Shown here: positions 34,461-43,201 of the stretch, piece by piece
Layout of the letters: every line of letters starts with the position of its first letter
How positions within the stretch are numbered: position 1 is the stretch's first letter
Source of the DNA: Roseivivax sp. THAF197b
Lineage (GTDB): Bacteria > Pseudomonadota > Alphaproteobacteria > Rhodobacterales > Rhodobacteraceae
Length of the DNA: 64,000 nucleotides
Direction: 5' to 3'
Assembly (NCBI RefSeq): GCF_009363255.1
Contig: NZ_CP045318.1
Span: 1,402,001-1,466,000, forward strand
The notes under the pieces: model-generated
The model's input: only the letters and a program-made list of their open reading frames with translations
The model's database searches: none
What the model was told of the DNA's origin: nothing
Made by a program: the position numbers and the translations under genes

Positions 34461-34671
34461 GGGCGCGCGTGTCGGAATGGCGCGCCGTAAATAGTTTTGG
34501 CGCTTCATCGAGAAAGGTCTGGATGCAGCCGTCCTTCTAGATCGGGCACGTACCCCCTTGTTCCCGACTTAGGCGCGCCTTTCGCGCCGCTGTCCCAGGG
34601 ACGAGATCGCCGCGCAGGCCATCGTGGTACGTGTGCCATAGGAGGGTAAACCATCTAGTCGCAGGCGGCGC

Positions 34672-35067
34672 TCAATTCTCGATAACGGCGTCGACCTCGA
34701 TTTCGACAAGCCATTCGGGATTCACGAACCGGCTGACCGCCATGATCGTGTCCACCGGACGTGCGTCGAGACAATAGAGTTTTCGCGCCTCTATCGCGTC
34801 TTTCCAGTGACCGATATCGGTCAGGAGAACCCGAGTTCTGACGATGTCCTGCAAGCCGGACCCCGCGTCTTCAAGGGCGGCTTTGATGATCTCAAAGCAT
34901 TGTCGGGTTTGCTGAATGACATCCCCAACGCCCACCGTCCGGCCATCCGCGTCAACCGGCGCCGTGCCCCCGACCGCGATGAAATTTCCAACGCGCACCG
35001 CACGGCTGAACCCGACGATCTGCTCCATCGGGTTCCCGTTGGATACCAGGTGTCTCCGATGTCCCAT
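34672..35067 (-). CDS. RidA/YjgF/YER057c family protein
   Basis: A 131-residue protein of the RidA fold, which hydrolyses reactive enamines or imines in the cytosol, or in relatives catalyses other steps. VGNFIAVGGTAPVDADGR matches the early strand and loop; VRTRVLLTDIGHWKDAIE has the conserved Arg of the active site, and WLVEIEVDAVIE is the C-terminal strand. I chose ATG 35067 because GGGAGG lies nine bases before it; 35088 has no such site. Next gene on the same strand side is a short XRE gene at 35101. Confidence 0.9.
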   Translation of the reverse strand: MGHRRHLVSNGNPMEQIVGFSRAVRVGNFIAVGGTAPVDADGRTVGVGDVIQQTRQCFEIIKAALEDAGSGLQDIVRTRVLLTDIGHWKDAIEARKLYCLDARPVDTIMAVSRFVNPEWLVEIEVDAVIEN

Positions 35068-35100
35068 GGCGGGGCCCTCCCTGAACACTCAAGAGGAACT

Positions 35101-35310
35101 CTAGCACATATTGGCGTTCAAGTGTCCGTCTTTGCCGAGCGCGGGGACGAGGGCAGGGGCCCGCTCAATGGGAAGACGCATCTCGCCTGAGCGCAGCATG
35201 GAGATGACATTGCCGCGCGGATAGCCGACTTCATATGCGACTTTGCGCTGTGTTTTGCCCGAAGCATCGAGGGCATCTGCGATCAGTAGGGCGGTGGGGC
35301 TGTGGGGCAT
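35101..35310 (-). CDS. Short XRE-like helix-turn-helix protein, probably truncated
   Basis: A 69-residue protein. MPHSPTALLIADALDASGKT, then VAYEVGYPRGNVISMLRSGE, is the helix-turn-helix of a small regulator family common in Roseobacter genomes; the conserved RLPIERAPALVPALG follows, and then the frame ends abruptly in KDGHLNANMC. Relatives are usually longer here, so the C-terminus may have been lost by a frameshift. AGAGGATCGAC precedes ATG 35310. An upstream extension to 35562 has no domain and overlaps the LysR gene. Confidence 0.6.
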   Translation of the reverse strand: MPHSPTALLIADALDASGKTQRKVAYEVGYPRGNVISMLRSGEMRLPIERAPALVPALGKDGHLNANMC

Positions 35311-35452
35311 GTCGATCCTCTGCATCTGTTGTGTCGATGCTTGCTTTTGTGAGGATTGGGCGCGTCCTTGCTGGGCGGAGCTCATCGCAAAGCGTCTTGG
35401 GTGAGCGTAGCTGATCGCTACTGCCTGCAGGTCTAGGTTCTGGACGCCTCCA

Positions 35453-36370
35453 TCAGGCGTGAGACTGCGCCAAGCCAGACTTGGCCGCGACGCCTTCCGC
35501 TTCGACTTGGTTATGAAGCCAATCCGAAAATTCCCGCACCATGGGATCGTTCTTGCGCGCAATCGTGTAGGCGACTGAGTAGATCACGAAGGGCATGGTC
35601 ACCGCATCGAACAGGCGGACGAGTGTTCCATTCTTCAACGTATCTCGTACCACCGCATCATAGGCAAGCGCCACCCCCTGTCCCTTTTCTGCTGCTGTTG
35701 TTGCCAGCTCGCAATTGGGAAATCTCGGGCCTCTTGGGAAGGCGGGAGGCGTGACATCTGCGGCTTGGAACCATTCCTGCCATGCATCCATTGTCTCGTC
35801 ATGCATCAACGTGACACGCCGGAGATCCTCTGGTTTCCGAAGGTTCTCGGCTGCTTTCAACGCCGGGCTCGCGACGGGGTAGCGCGCCGACTGCATAAGT
35901 GGCTCAGTAATCACACCGGGCACATGGGCGTCTGCCCACTGGATGACCACATCGGCCCCGTTCGACGAGAAATCGGTCGACGGCGCCCCGTTGGATACGG
36001 AGATCCTCACCCGATCGCCGAACGCGAGATCATTCAGGCGCGGCACGAGCCAGCGGGCGGCAAAACCCGGGGTGCAATGCACGCGGAATGGCTTATGCCC
36101 CGCCTCTTTTACATTGCGCGTCGTCTCGTCGAAAAGATCGAGCAGCGCAGTCATTTTGCGCGCATAGGTGCGTCCGGTGAGCGTCAACTCTACCCGGTTG
36201 CCTGATCGTATAAACAGATCGGTATCGAGATAGGTCTCGAGTGCACGGATCTGGTGGCTGACTGCCGATGCGGTGAGGCAAAGCTCTTCGGCGGCAGCTT
36301 TGACACTGCCTCTCCGGGCCGCGGCCTCGAAGGCGCGCACAGCGGCGAATGGTGGGTATTTGCGGCTCAT
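35453..36370 (-). CDS. LysR family transcriptional regulator, GcvA-like
   Basis: A 305-residue LysR protein. RKYPPFAAVRAFEAAARRGS and AAEELCLTASAVSHQIRALE give the winged helix of the GcvA/AmpR branch, and VHCTPGFAARWLVPRLNDLA starts the effector domain. ATG 36370 is chosen since GGGAAGGG lies six bases before it; an in-frame TTG-type extension to 36436 lacks support. It is divergent from a periplasmic cupin gene 200 bases away and may control it. Confidence 0.92.
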   Translation of the reverse strand: MSRKYPPFAAVRAFEAAARRGSVKAAAEELCLTASAVSHQIRALETYLDTDLFIRSGNRVELTLTGRTYARKMTALLDLFDETTRNVKEAGHKPFRVHCTPGFAARWLVPRLNDLAFGDRVRISVSNGAPSTDFSSNGADVVIQWADAHVPGVITEPLMQSARYPVASPALKAAENLRKPEDLRRVTLMHDETMDAWQEWFQAADVTPPAFPRGPRFPNCELATTAAEKGQGVALAYDAVVRDTLKNGTLVRLFDAVTMPFVIYSVAYTIARKNDPMVREFSDWLHNQVEAEGVAAKSGLAQSHA

Positions 36371-36573
36371 CGATCCCTTCCCGTGTGTGCGGGCGACGCG
36401 TCTTGCTCTTGCCCAGTATGGCACAATCAATGCCATCGCTCAAAACGCGGATCAGGCCACCGCGAGAGGCTGAAAGGAATTCAGTCTGCCGTGAAAAACC
36501 ATCATTTGAGCCAAATCGCTGTTCCGCAGAGACTTTTCAAATGAGCCACCCCGATTTGAGAAGGACGACAGAG

Positions 36574-37017
36574 ATGAAAATACTTTCAACGCATTCCCAA
36601 TCCCCAACCCGTTATCTGCGACGCGTGGTCATCGGCAGTACCATTCTGGCATTGTCGGCCACGATGTTGTTTGCCGAAGGACACTTCCCAACCGAACATG
36701 CAGGTTTGCAGGTTGAGCAACTCGCTAATGTGCCCCCGGACTCGATTGAACGGCAACTGGGGCTCGAGGGCAGGATGCTACTTGCGCGACGGATCACAAT
36801 CATGCCGGGTGGCCAGATCGCCAAGCACAGCCATGACACCGTGCCGGGCATCGTCTTCATGGAAAGCGGCGCTTGGACAGAAGGCACCGACGAAGGCGAG
36901 ACCCTGAGATCTGCAGGAGATACATTCATTGAAGATGCCGACACCACGCATTGGTTCTACAACCGAGGTGACGCGCCAGCCTCCGCGCTTGTGTTCGATA
37001 TCAAGCCGTCAAGCTGA
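36574..37017 (+). CDS. Periplasmic cupin domain-containing protein
   Basis: A 147-residue protein with an N-terminal membrane or signal segment (about residues 15-35, VVIGSTILALSATMLFAEG). The rest is a single cupin domain: ITIMPGGQIAKHSHDTVPGI is cupin motif 1 with its His pair, and DTTHWFYNRGDAPASALV is motif 2. It likely binds a metal and a small ligand in the periplasm. AAGGA lies 10 bases before ATG 36574; an ATG at 36541 would add 11 residues. It is divergent from a LysR gene. Confidence 0.85.
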   Translation: MKILSTHSQSPTRYLRRVVIGSTILALSATMLFAEGHFPTEHAGLQVEQLANVPPDSIERQLGLEGRMLLARRITIMPGGQIAKHSHDTVPGIVFMESGAWTEGTDEGETLRSAGDTFIEDADTTHWFYNRGDAPASALVFDIKPSS

Positions 37018-37048
37018 TGTGTTAACGGTGCGAAACAACCGCATTTTT

Positions 37049-37069
37049 GGGACTGGTTGGACCAGTCCC
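37049..37069. terminator. Hairpin between the cupin gene and tRNA-Phe
   Basis: GGGACTGGT (37049-37057) pairs perfectly with ACCAGTCCC (37061-37069) around TGG. It lies 31 bases after the cupin stop and 50 bases after the tRNA 3' end. A T-run (GCATTTTT) precedes it on the plus strand instead of following it, so its role as a terminator is uncertain. Confidence 0.4.
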
Positions 37070-37119
37070 ACACAAGCTTGAGGGCCGTGCGCACAGAGTA
37101 CCAAATTATGGTAAGGAAG

Positions 37120-37194
37120 TGGTGCCCGGGGGCGGAATCGAACCACCGACACGAGGATTTTCAATCCACTGCTCTACCCCTGAGCTACCCGGGC
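37120..37194 (-). tRNA. tRNA-Phe (GAA)
   Basis: On the minus strand the sequence folds as a cloverleaf: acceptor GCCCGGG pairs with CCCGGGC, discriminator A, encoded CCA. The D arm is AGCTCAGGGGTAGAGCA, the anticodon loop TTGAAAA (anticodon GAA), and the T arm contains GGTTCGATTCC. The anticodon stem has one U-U mismatch (GTGGA with TCCTC). A spurious plus-strand frame over this gene is rejected. Confidence 0.97.
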
Positions 37195-37408
37195 ACGGGT
37201 GAGGGCTCTCCCTCGGGTGAGCGCGGTCTAGCCAGAACTGAAACGGGTGTCCAGAGGTCGAACGGGAAAAATGCATCTCACGCATGTCTGCCGCGCAAAA
37301 GGGACCGGTGATGCCGTCCGTCCAAGGGTCAGGGAGGCCACGCGATTGCGACGTCGAGGCGTCATTCGTCGCTTTCCAGCGCGGCTGCGCTGCTCTAGAT
37401 GCAGCCTC

Positions 37409-38479
37409 ATGCCGATATCGTCCAAAAACCTCGCCGACCTGCTCGACCATGGCTTCGACACTGTCATCGATGTCCGGTCGCCTGCGGAATTCGCGGAGGA
37501 TCACCTGCCGGGCGCGATCAACCTGCCGGTGCTGGACAATGAAGAACGCGCCCGCGTCGGGACGATCTACAAACAGGAATCGCCGTTTCGCGCGCGCAAG
37601 ATCGGGGCGGCGCTCGTCTTCAAGAACGCCGCACGCCACATCGAAGGTCCGCTGGCCGATCAGGACGGGGGCTGGCAGCCGCTGGTCTATTGCTGGCGGG
37701 GCGGGCAGCGGTCGGGCTCCATGGCCTGGATGTTGCGCGAGATCGGTTGGCGATCCGATACGATCAAGGGCGGCTACAAGACCTATCGGCGGCTCGTCTG
37801 CGGGATGCTGTATGACGCACCGTTGAACCTGCGACTGGTGCAGCTTGGGGGATATACCGGCACGGCCAAGACCGATTTGTTGGGCGTTCTGGCGCAACGA
37901 GGCATTCAGGTCATCGACCTTGAGGGGCTTGCCCATCACCGCGGATCGCTGCTTGGCGATCGGCCGGGCGGGCAACCGAGCCAGAAGGCGTTTGAAAGCG
38001 CTTTGGCCCGTGAAATCCTCCGTCTGGATCCGGCGCGTCCGGTCGTGGTCGAAGCCGAGTCGAGCAAGATCGGCGATCTGATCCTGCCGCCGTCGCTATG
38101 GGCTGCGATGAAGGACGCGCCCTGGATCGAGATGGCAGCACCGATCAAGGCGCGCACCTCCTACCTGGTCGAGGCCTATGCCGATATCCTGGCCGATGGC
38201 GACGCGCTGAAGGAAAAACTGGCGCCGCTTCGGCGTCATCGCGGACATGCTCTGGTTGATGATTGGTTCGACCGGATCGGGCGCGGTGACAAGGCAGGGC
38301 TCGTGGAAAGCCTGATGCAGGATCACTACGATCCGGCCTATGCCACGGCGATGCGCGGGCTGGCGCCGGAGGTGATCGCGCGGGTGGACGCCAAGTCGCT
38401 AGATCAAAGCGCTTTGGGGGAGGTCGCGGCCGAGATCGAGGGCACGCTCGACCAGATGGGCAACCTTGTCAGGTCCTGA
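37409..38479 (+). CDS. mnmH: tRNA 2-selenouridine synthase MnmH (SelU)
   Basis: A 356-residue enzyme that replaces the sulfur of 2-thiouridine at the tRNA wobble position by selenium, using selenophosphate. Residues 1-130 form a rhodanese domain with the catalytic Cys in YCWRGGQRSGSMAWML. Then comes a P-loop domain with GGYTGTAKTDLL and EAESSKIGDLILP, a conserved C-terminal block. ATG 37409 (MPISSKNLADLL) is the family start; upstream in-frame codons overlap nothing useful. The stop overlaps by 11 bases the stop of selD on the other strand, the enzyme that makes its donor. Confidence 0.95.
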   Translation: MPISSKNLADLLDHGFDTVIDVRSPAEFAEDHLPGAINLPVLDNEERARVGTIYKQESPFRARKIGAALVFKNAARHIEGPLADQDGGWQPLVYCWRGGQRSGSMAWMLREIGWRSDTIKGGYKTYRRLVCGMLYDAPLNLRLVQLGGYTGTAKTDLLGVLAQRGIQVIDLEGLAHHRGSLLGDRPGGQPSQKAFESALAREILRLDPARPVVVEAESSKIGDLILPPSLWAAMKDAPWIEMAAPIKARTSYLVEAYADILADGDALKEKLAPLRRHRGHALVDDWFDRIGRGDKAGLVESLMQDHYDPAYATAMRGLAPEVIARVDAKSLDQSALGEVAAEIEGTLDQMGNLVRS

Positions 38480-40631
38480 CCTCGATAGCGCCGGGGCGCG
38501 CTGTCAGATGCCCCACCTCTGCCGCCGCGAAGCCCGCGTTTCGAAGCGCTTTGAGTTGCTCCGCCGCGTTTTCCGACGAGACCGCCGCCAGAAGACCTCC
38601 GGAGGTTTGCGGATCGAACAGAAGCGCGTGACGGGCGGTTTCCGGCAGGTCGGGGGCAACTTCGCGGTTCTGGGGATAAAGCGACGACCGATGACCTGCA
38701 TCAGCCAAGGCCAGCGCGCCCTGCATCCACGGGATATCGGACAAAGACAGGGCGAGCCCGCAGCCTGACGCCTCCGCCATGTTCTGCGCGTGACCGATCA
38801 GCCCGAAGCCCGTCACATCGGTCATCGCATGCGCGTCGGCCAGGATCCGCGCGGCGCCGGACTGGTCTTGGCACATCCATTCCCAGCAGGCGGCAACATC
38901 GTGGCCGGAAGCTTGCCCCTGCATCTCGGCCGCAAGGATCGTGCCGGAGCCAATCGGTTTCGTCAGGATCAGCACATCGCCGGCCTGTCCGCCGGACAGG
39001 GTGATCGGTGCGGCCTCGGCAAGGCCCGTGAGCGAAAACCCGATGGTCAGCTCATCGCCGACGGAGGAATGACCGCCGACGATCTCGGCGCCGCTTGCGC
39101 GCAGCACCTCTGACGCGGTGGTGACGATCTCGGTCAGCATGCGCGCGCTCAGCTGATCCGAAAGGCGCGGCAGGTTCAGGTTGAGCGTTGCGGCTTGCGG
39201 GGCCGCGCCCATGGCGTGGATATCGCCAAGCGCGTGGTGGGCGGCGATCCGGGTCATCACGACGGGATCGAGCGTCACGGCCCGCAGGTGATCCGTGGTC
39301 AGGACCTGACGTGTGGCACCCATATGCAGCAATGCGGCATCATCGCCGGGCAAAGGGACGATGTCGGTTCGGTCCGGTTTCGGCAGCGTGCTCAAAGCCC
39401 GTGCGAGCGTGGCCCGACCCACCTTGGCGCCGCAACCGCCACACATGGGCTTCGGACCGCGCGCTTCGGCCAGGCCCGATGCGTGATGTGCGGGCAGGGG
39501 CGGGGGCGTCATGTGCGGCAGCTGAGACAGCTTTTCCATGAACCGGCGGTCGATCCGGTCTTTCCAGCGCCAGACCCATTCCCCTTGCGCAAAGAGGCCG
39601 AACCGCGCGCCCAAAGCGCTTTGACGACCCAGCGAGATCAGTTTGAGGTAATCGCTCTGCGGCTCGAAGCGGCGCCACGTGCCGCCTCCAAGGGCTGCGC
39701 GGAGGTTGGAATAGAGGATCGGCGCCGCGCGGACCGCGAAGACACCGGCTTTCGGGCGGGGCGCATGGGCGAGATGCGCGCAATCGCCGGCCGCAAAGAT
39801 CGCGGGATCGCTGCTTTGCAGCCTGGCGCTGACGGACAGAAAGCCTGCCTGATGATCGAGGCCCATCGCGGCGATCCAGTCATGCGGCTTGGCACCCGCC
39901 GCGCCGACGATGAAATCCGCGGTCAGAAAAGTGCCCTCCGCAAGCTGCACACCCTCGGAAGTCAGCTCCGAGATTTCGCAGTTTTCCTTGAGGGTTACGC
40001 CGCGCGCCTCAAGTGCTGCGCGAAGTCCGCGTTCGGTTCTCCGGTCAAGACCCGACAGCGCCTGCGACCGGTCGATGATCGTCACATCGGGTGCGCGGCC
40101 CTTGGCGTATAAGGCATGCGCCATGGCCATCGCCAATTCGCAACCTGCCACTCCGCCACCGATCACGGCGACGCGGGCGGGGCCCGTGCCGTCAAGAAAG
40201 GCGGTCCAACGATCCGCGAAGGGCCCGAGCGGCTTTGCAGGCACGGCATGTTCGGAAAACCCGGGCAGGTCCGGCATGGCGGAGGTGATGCCCACATCAA
40301 GCGAGCAGACGTCATAGGCCACGGGCGGGCGGCCCGGCACCTCGATCAGCTTGCGCGCGGGATCGATGCCCGTGACTGGACCCAGGATCAGCCGCGCACC
40401 CGCAAAGCGCGCAAGCTTCACCAGGTCGATATCAAGCTCCTCGCGCGTGAAATGCCCCGCAACAAAGCCCGGCAACATGCCGGAATAGGCCGTCACCGGC
40501 GTGGGATCGATCAGCGTCAGGCGCGCGCCGGGCAGGGGATCCATGCCCCATTTGCGCAGCACAAGCGCATGGGTGTGCCCGCCACCGACAAGGACGAGAT
40601 CGCGGGTCAGGGGAAGGGGCGGCTGATGCAT
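38469..40631 (-). CDS. selD: Selenide, water dikinase SelD fused to an N-terminal FAD/NADH-oxidoreductase domain
   Basis: A 720-residue fusion. Residues about 1-360 are an NDH-2/sulfide-quinone-reductase-like FAD domain (DLVLVGGGHTHALVLRKWGM, AVIGGGVAGCELAMAMAHAL, AIFAAGDCAHL). Residues about 385-720 are SelD, which makes selenophosphate from selenide and ATP; PMCGGCGAKVG has Cys400 and Lys403 matching C17 and K20 of E. coli SelD, and VTGFGLIGHAQNMAEASGCG is conserved. The active residue is Cys, not Sec. The FAD domain may make reduced selenium available. It is convergent with mnmH, and no selA/selB was seen, so selenium use for tRNA is suggested. Confidence 0.95.
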   Translation of the reverse strand: MHQPPLPLTRDLVLVGGGHTHALVLRKWGMDPLPGARLTLIDPTPVTAYSGMLPGFVAGHFTREELDIDLVKLARFAGARLILGPVTGIDPARKLIEVPGRPPVAYDVCSLDVGITSAMPDLPGFSEHAVPAKPLGPFADRWTAFLDGTGPARVAVIGGGVAGCELAMAMAHALYAKGRAPDVTIIDRSQALSGLDRRTERGLRAALEARGVTLKENCEISELTSEGVQLAEGTFLTADFIVGAAGAKPHDWIAAMGLDHQAGFLSVSARLQSSDPAIFAAGDCAHLAHAPRPKAGVFAVRAAPILYSNLRAALGGGTWRRFEPQSDYLKLISLGRQSALGARFGLFAQGEWVWRWKDRIDRRFMEKLSQLPHMTPPPLPAHHASGLAEARGPKPMCGGCGAKVGRATLARALSTLPKPDRTDIVPLPGDDAALLHMGATRQVLTTDHLRAVTLDPVVMTRIAAHHALGDIHAMGAAPQAATLNLNLPRLSDQLSARMLTEIVTTASEVLRASGAEIVGGHSSVGDELTIGFSLTGLAEAAPITLSGGQAGDVLILTKPIGSGTILAAEMQGQASGHDVAACWEWMCQDQSGAARILADAHAMTDVTGFGLIGHAQNMAEASGCGLALSLSDIPWMQGALALADAGHRSSLYPQNREVAPDLPETARHALLFDPQTSGGLLAAVSSENAAEQLKALRNAGFAAAEVGHLTARPGAIEVRT

Positions 40632-40827
40632 GCGTGACGACCTTTCGTGGCGCGCGACATTGCGCTTGCGCCCTCACATGGCGCGCGCAGCACCGGCGGG
40701 CAAGCGCAAAGCCCCGCGGCCAATCGCCTGCAATTTCAGCGCATGCCGCAGGAATGGGCGCTTTTTGATGGCAGGCCATTGCGTTTCCGGCCTCTGCATT
40801 ATGTGCTAGGGCAATGCAGGGGGTATG

Positions 40828-42240
40828 ATGGCACAAACGTTCAACGAAATGGTCGATCAGGGCCATGTCCGCGAGGCCTACAGGAACCTCGAGAAGTGGC
40901 AAAACGACATGCCGGGCGATCTGCGCGCGATGAAGCAGAGCGAGGCGGAGGCACTCTTCCGCCGGGTCGGCATCACCTTCGCGGTCTACGGCGAGGGGGG
41001 CGATCCCGAGCGGCTCATCCCGTTCGACATGTTCCCGCGGGTCTTCACCGCCTCCGAATGGCGCAAGCTCGACCGCGGAATCCGGCAACGCGCCGCGGCG
41101 CTCAACGCCTTTCTGGCCGATGTCTACGATCAGCGCGAGATCATCCGCGCGGGCCGCATTCCCGAACATCTGGTCACCAAGAACGAAGCCTTCGAGAAGG
41201 CGGTCGTGGGCTTCCGCCCGCCGCGCAATGTCTGGTCCCATATCGTGGGGATCGACCTCGTGCGCACGGGCCCCGACCAGTTCTACGTGCTCGAGGACAA
41301 TTGCCGCACGCCCTCGGGTGTCAGCTACATGCTGCAGAACCGCGAAATCATGATGCGGATGTTCCCCAATCTCTTCGTGGAGAACCGCATCGCGCCCGTC
41401 GATGGTTATGCCGACACGCTGCGCAAGACGCTGGCCTCGGTCGCGCCGCAGAAATGCGACAGCGATCCCACCGTGGTGATCCTGACGCCCGGCCAGTTCA
41501 ATTCGGCCTATTACGAACATTCCTTCCTCGCGGACCTCATGGGGGTCGAGCTCGTGGAGGGGCAGGATCTGTTTGTCGATGGCGATTTCTGCTGGATGCG
41601 CACGACGGAAGGCCCGAAGAAGGTCGACGTGATCTACCGCCGGATCGATGACGCCTTCATCGACCCGCTCTGTTTCCGGCCCGACTCGATGCTGGGCGTG
41701 CCGGGGCTGATGAATGTCTACCGCTCGGGCGGGGTGACCATCTGCTCCGCGCCCGGTGCGGGCGTGGCCGATGACAAGGCGATCTACACCTTCGTGCCCG
41801 AGATGATCCGCTTCTATCTCGGCGAGGCCCCGATCCTTGAAAACGTACCGACCTGGCAATGCGCCAAGGCGGATGATTGCAAATACGTGCTCGAGAACCT
41901 GTCGGAGCTGGTGGTCAAGGAAGTGCATGGCTCGGGTGGCTACGGCATGCTTGTGGGCCCCAAGGCCGACCGCGCGACGATCGAGGCCTTCCGCGCCAAG
42001 ATCGAGGAACGCCCCTCGAACTACATCGCCCAGCCCACGCTGGCGCTTTCGGCCTGTCCCACATTCGTCGAGGAAGGCGTCGCACCGCGCCACGTGGACC
42101 TGCGGCCCTATTGCCTTGTGGGCGAGAAGATCGAGCTGGTGCCGGGCGGCCTCACGCGCGTTGCCTTGAACGAAGGCAGCCTGGTGGTGAACTCGTCGCA
42201 GGGCGGCGGGGTCAAGGATACCTGGGTATTGGCGGAGTGA
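40828..42240 (+). CDS. Circularly permuted ATP-grasp protein (DUF404/DUF407)
   Basis: A 470-residue protein, first of a four-gene cluster. EDNCRTPSGVSYMLQNREIM and VVKEVHGSGGYGMLVGPKAD are hallmarks of the permuted ATP-grasp fold, and GDFCWMRTTEGPKKVDVIYR lies in the DUF407 half. Such enzymes are predicted to form peptide-like bonds with ATP. ATG 40828 is chosen because GCAGGGGG is four bases before it; ATG 40825 is an alternative. It precedes the alpha-E gene by seven bases. The product and acceptor are unknown. Confidence 0.92.
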   Translation: MAQTFNEMVDQGHVREAYRNLEKWQNDMPGDLRAMKQSEAEALFRRVGITFAVYGEGGDPERLIPFDMFPRVFTASEWRKLDRGIRQRAAALNAFLADVYDQREIIRAGRIPEHLVTKNEAFEKAVVGFRPPRNVWSHIVGIDLVRTGPDQFYVLEDNCRTPSGVSYMLQNREIMMRMFPNLFVENRIAPVDGYADTLRKTLASVAPQKCDSDPTVVILTPGQFNSAYYEHSFLADLMGVELVEGQDLFVDGDFCWMRTTEGPKKVDVIYRRIDDAFIDPLCFRPDSMLGVPGLMNVYRSGGVTICSAPGAGVADDKAIYTFVPEMIRFYLGEAPILENVPTWQCAKADDCKYVLENLSELVVKEVHGSGGYGMLVGPKADRATIEAFRAKIEERPSNYIAQPTLALSACPTFVEEGVAPRHVDLRPYCLVGEKIELVPGGLTRVALNEGSLVVNSSQGGGVKDTWVLAE

Positions 42241-42247
42241 CACAGAC

Positions 42248-43201
42248 ATGCTGAGCCGCACCGCATCGCATCTTTACTGGATGGCCCGCTATCTTGAGCG
42301 GGCCGAGACGACCGCACGCCTGTTGCAGGTGGGCGCGCGCAACGGGTTGCTGCCAGATATCGGCGGCGGGTACCGCAACGATTGGGAGGCGGTGCTGCAG
42401 GCCCTCGGCCAGCTTGAACCCTTCCGCGAGAAATACGGCGATCCCAACCAGCGCAATATCGAGACGTTTCTCTTCTTCGACAGCTCCAACCCCGCATCGG
42501 TGATGTCCTGCATGGCCAATGCGCGCGAGAATGCGCGCGTGGTGCGCACGGCGCTGACCAGCCAGGTCTGGGATGCGATCAACATGAGCTTCCAGGAGAT
42601 GCAGGAGTTTCACCGCACCGAGCGCTCAAAGCTGATGCTGAACGACATGACCGACTGGGCCTTGCGGGCAGGGGCGCTCATCCGCGGGGCCATCGGCGGT
42701 ACGCAGTTGCGCGACGACGGTTACCGCTTCATCGGTCTCGGCTATTCGATCGAACGCGCCGACAACACCGCCCGGCTTCTCGACGTGAAATATTACGTCC
42801 TCCTGCCCAGCCTGTCTTACGTGGGCTCCGCGCTCGATCAGACGCAATGGGCGACGCTTCTGCGCTCCATGCATGCGCATCGGGCCTTTGTCTGGACCTA
42901 CAAGGGCGAGATCACGGCGGGCAAGATCGCCGATCTTCTGATCCTGAACAGGCAGTTTCCGCGCTCGCTGCTATCGGCCACCCAGGACAGCGTCGACCAT
43001 CTCGAAGCGTTGTCGCGGGGCTACAAGCAGCCGTCGCGCGCCTCCTCCGTGGCGCGGGGCCTTCTGGGCGAGATCGCAGAGCTGACGGTCGAGGATGTCT
43101 TCGACGAAGGGCTGCACCAGTTCCTGTTGCGTTTCATGCGCCGCAACGACCAGATCGCGGCCGCCGTGCAGGCCACATATCTCAGCGGGGTGCCGGAATG
43201 A
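42248..43201 (+). CDS. Alpha-E domain-containing protein (DUF403)
   Basis: A 317-residue all-helical protein. MLSRTASHLYWMARYLERAE at the start and YSIERADNTARLLDVKYYVL, QWATLLRSMHAHRAF in the middle fit the alpha-E family, which always neighbours the permuted ATP-grasp. The function is unknown. Its stop overlaps the start of the transglutaminase gene (ATGA at 43198), so translation is coupled. It may be a partner or substrate handler of the ATP-grasp enzyme. Confidence 0.92.
   Translation: MLSRTASHLYWMARYLERAETTARLLQVGARNGLLPDIGGGYRNDWEAVLQALGQLEPFREKYGDPNQRNIETFLFFDSSNPASVMSCMANARENARVVRTALTSQVWDAINMSFQEMQEFHRTERSKLMLNDMTDWALRAGALIRGAIGGTQLRDDGYRFIGLGYSIERADNTARLLDVKYYVLLPSLSYVGSALDQTQWATLLRSMHAHRAFVWTYKGEITAGKIADLLILNRQFPRSLLSATQDSVDHLEALSRGYKQPSRASSVARGLLGEIAELTVEDVFDEGLHQFLLRFMRRNDQIAAAVQATYLSGVPE

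Noticed and set aside
37121..37194. U-U mismatch in the tRNA-Phe anticodon stem as a sign of a pseudogene
   Set aside because: All other stems, the anticodon and CCA are intact, and as I recall the same stem variant is common in related bacteria.
37057..37311. 84-codon plus-strand frame across tRNA-Phe
   Set aside because: The frame contains the known spurious translation of a tRNA antisense (EDFQSTALPLSYPG); the tRNA cloverleaf explains the bases.
42847..43197. N-terminal extension of the transglutaminase frame into the alpha-E gene
   Set aside because: The extension is Arg-rich and antisense-like; ATG 43198 begins the conserved domain and overlaps the upstream stop as ATGA.
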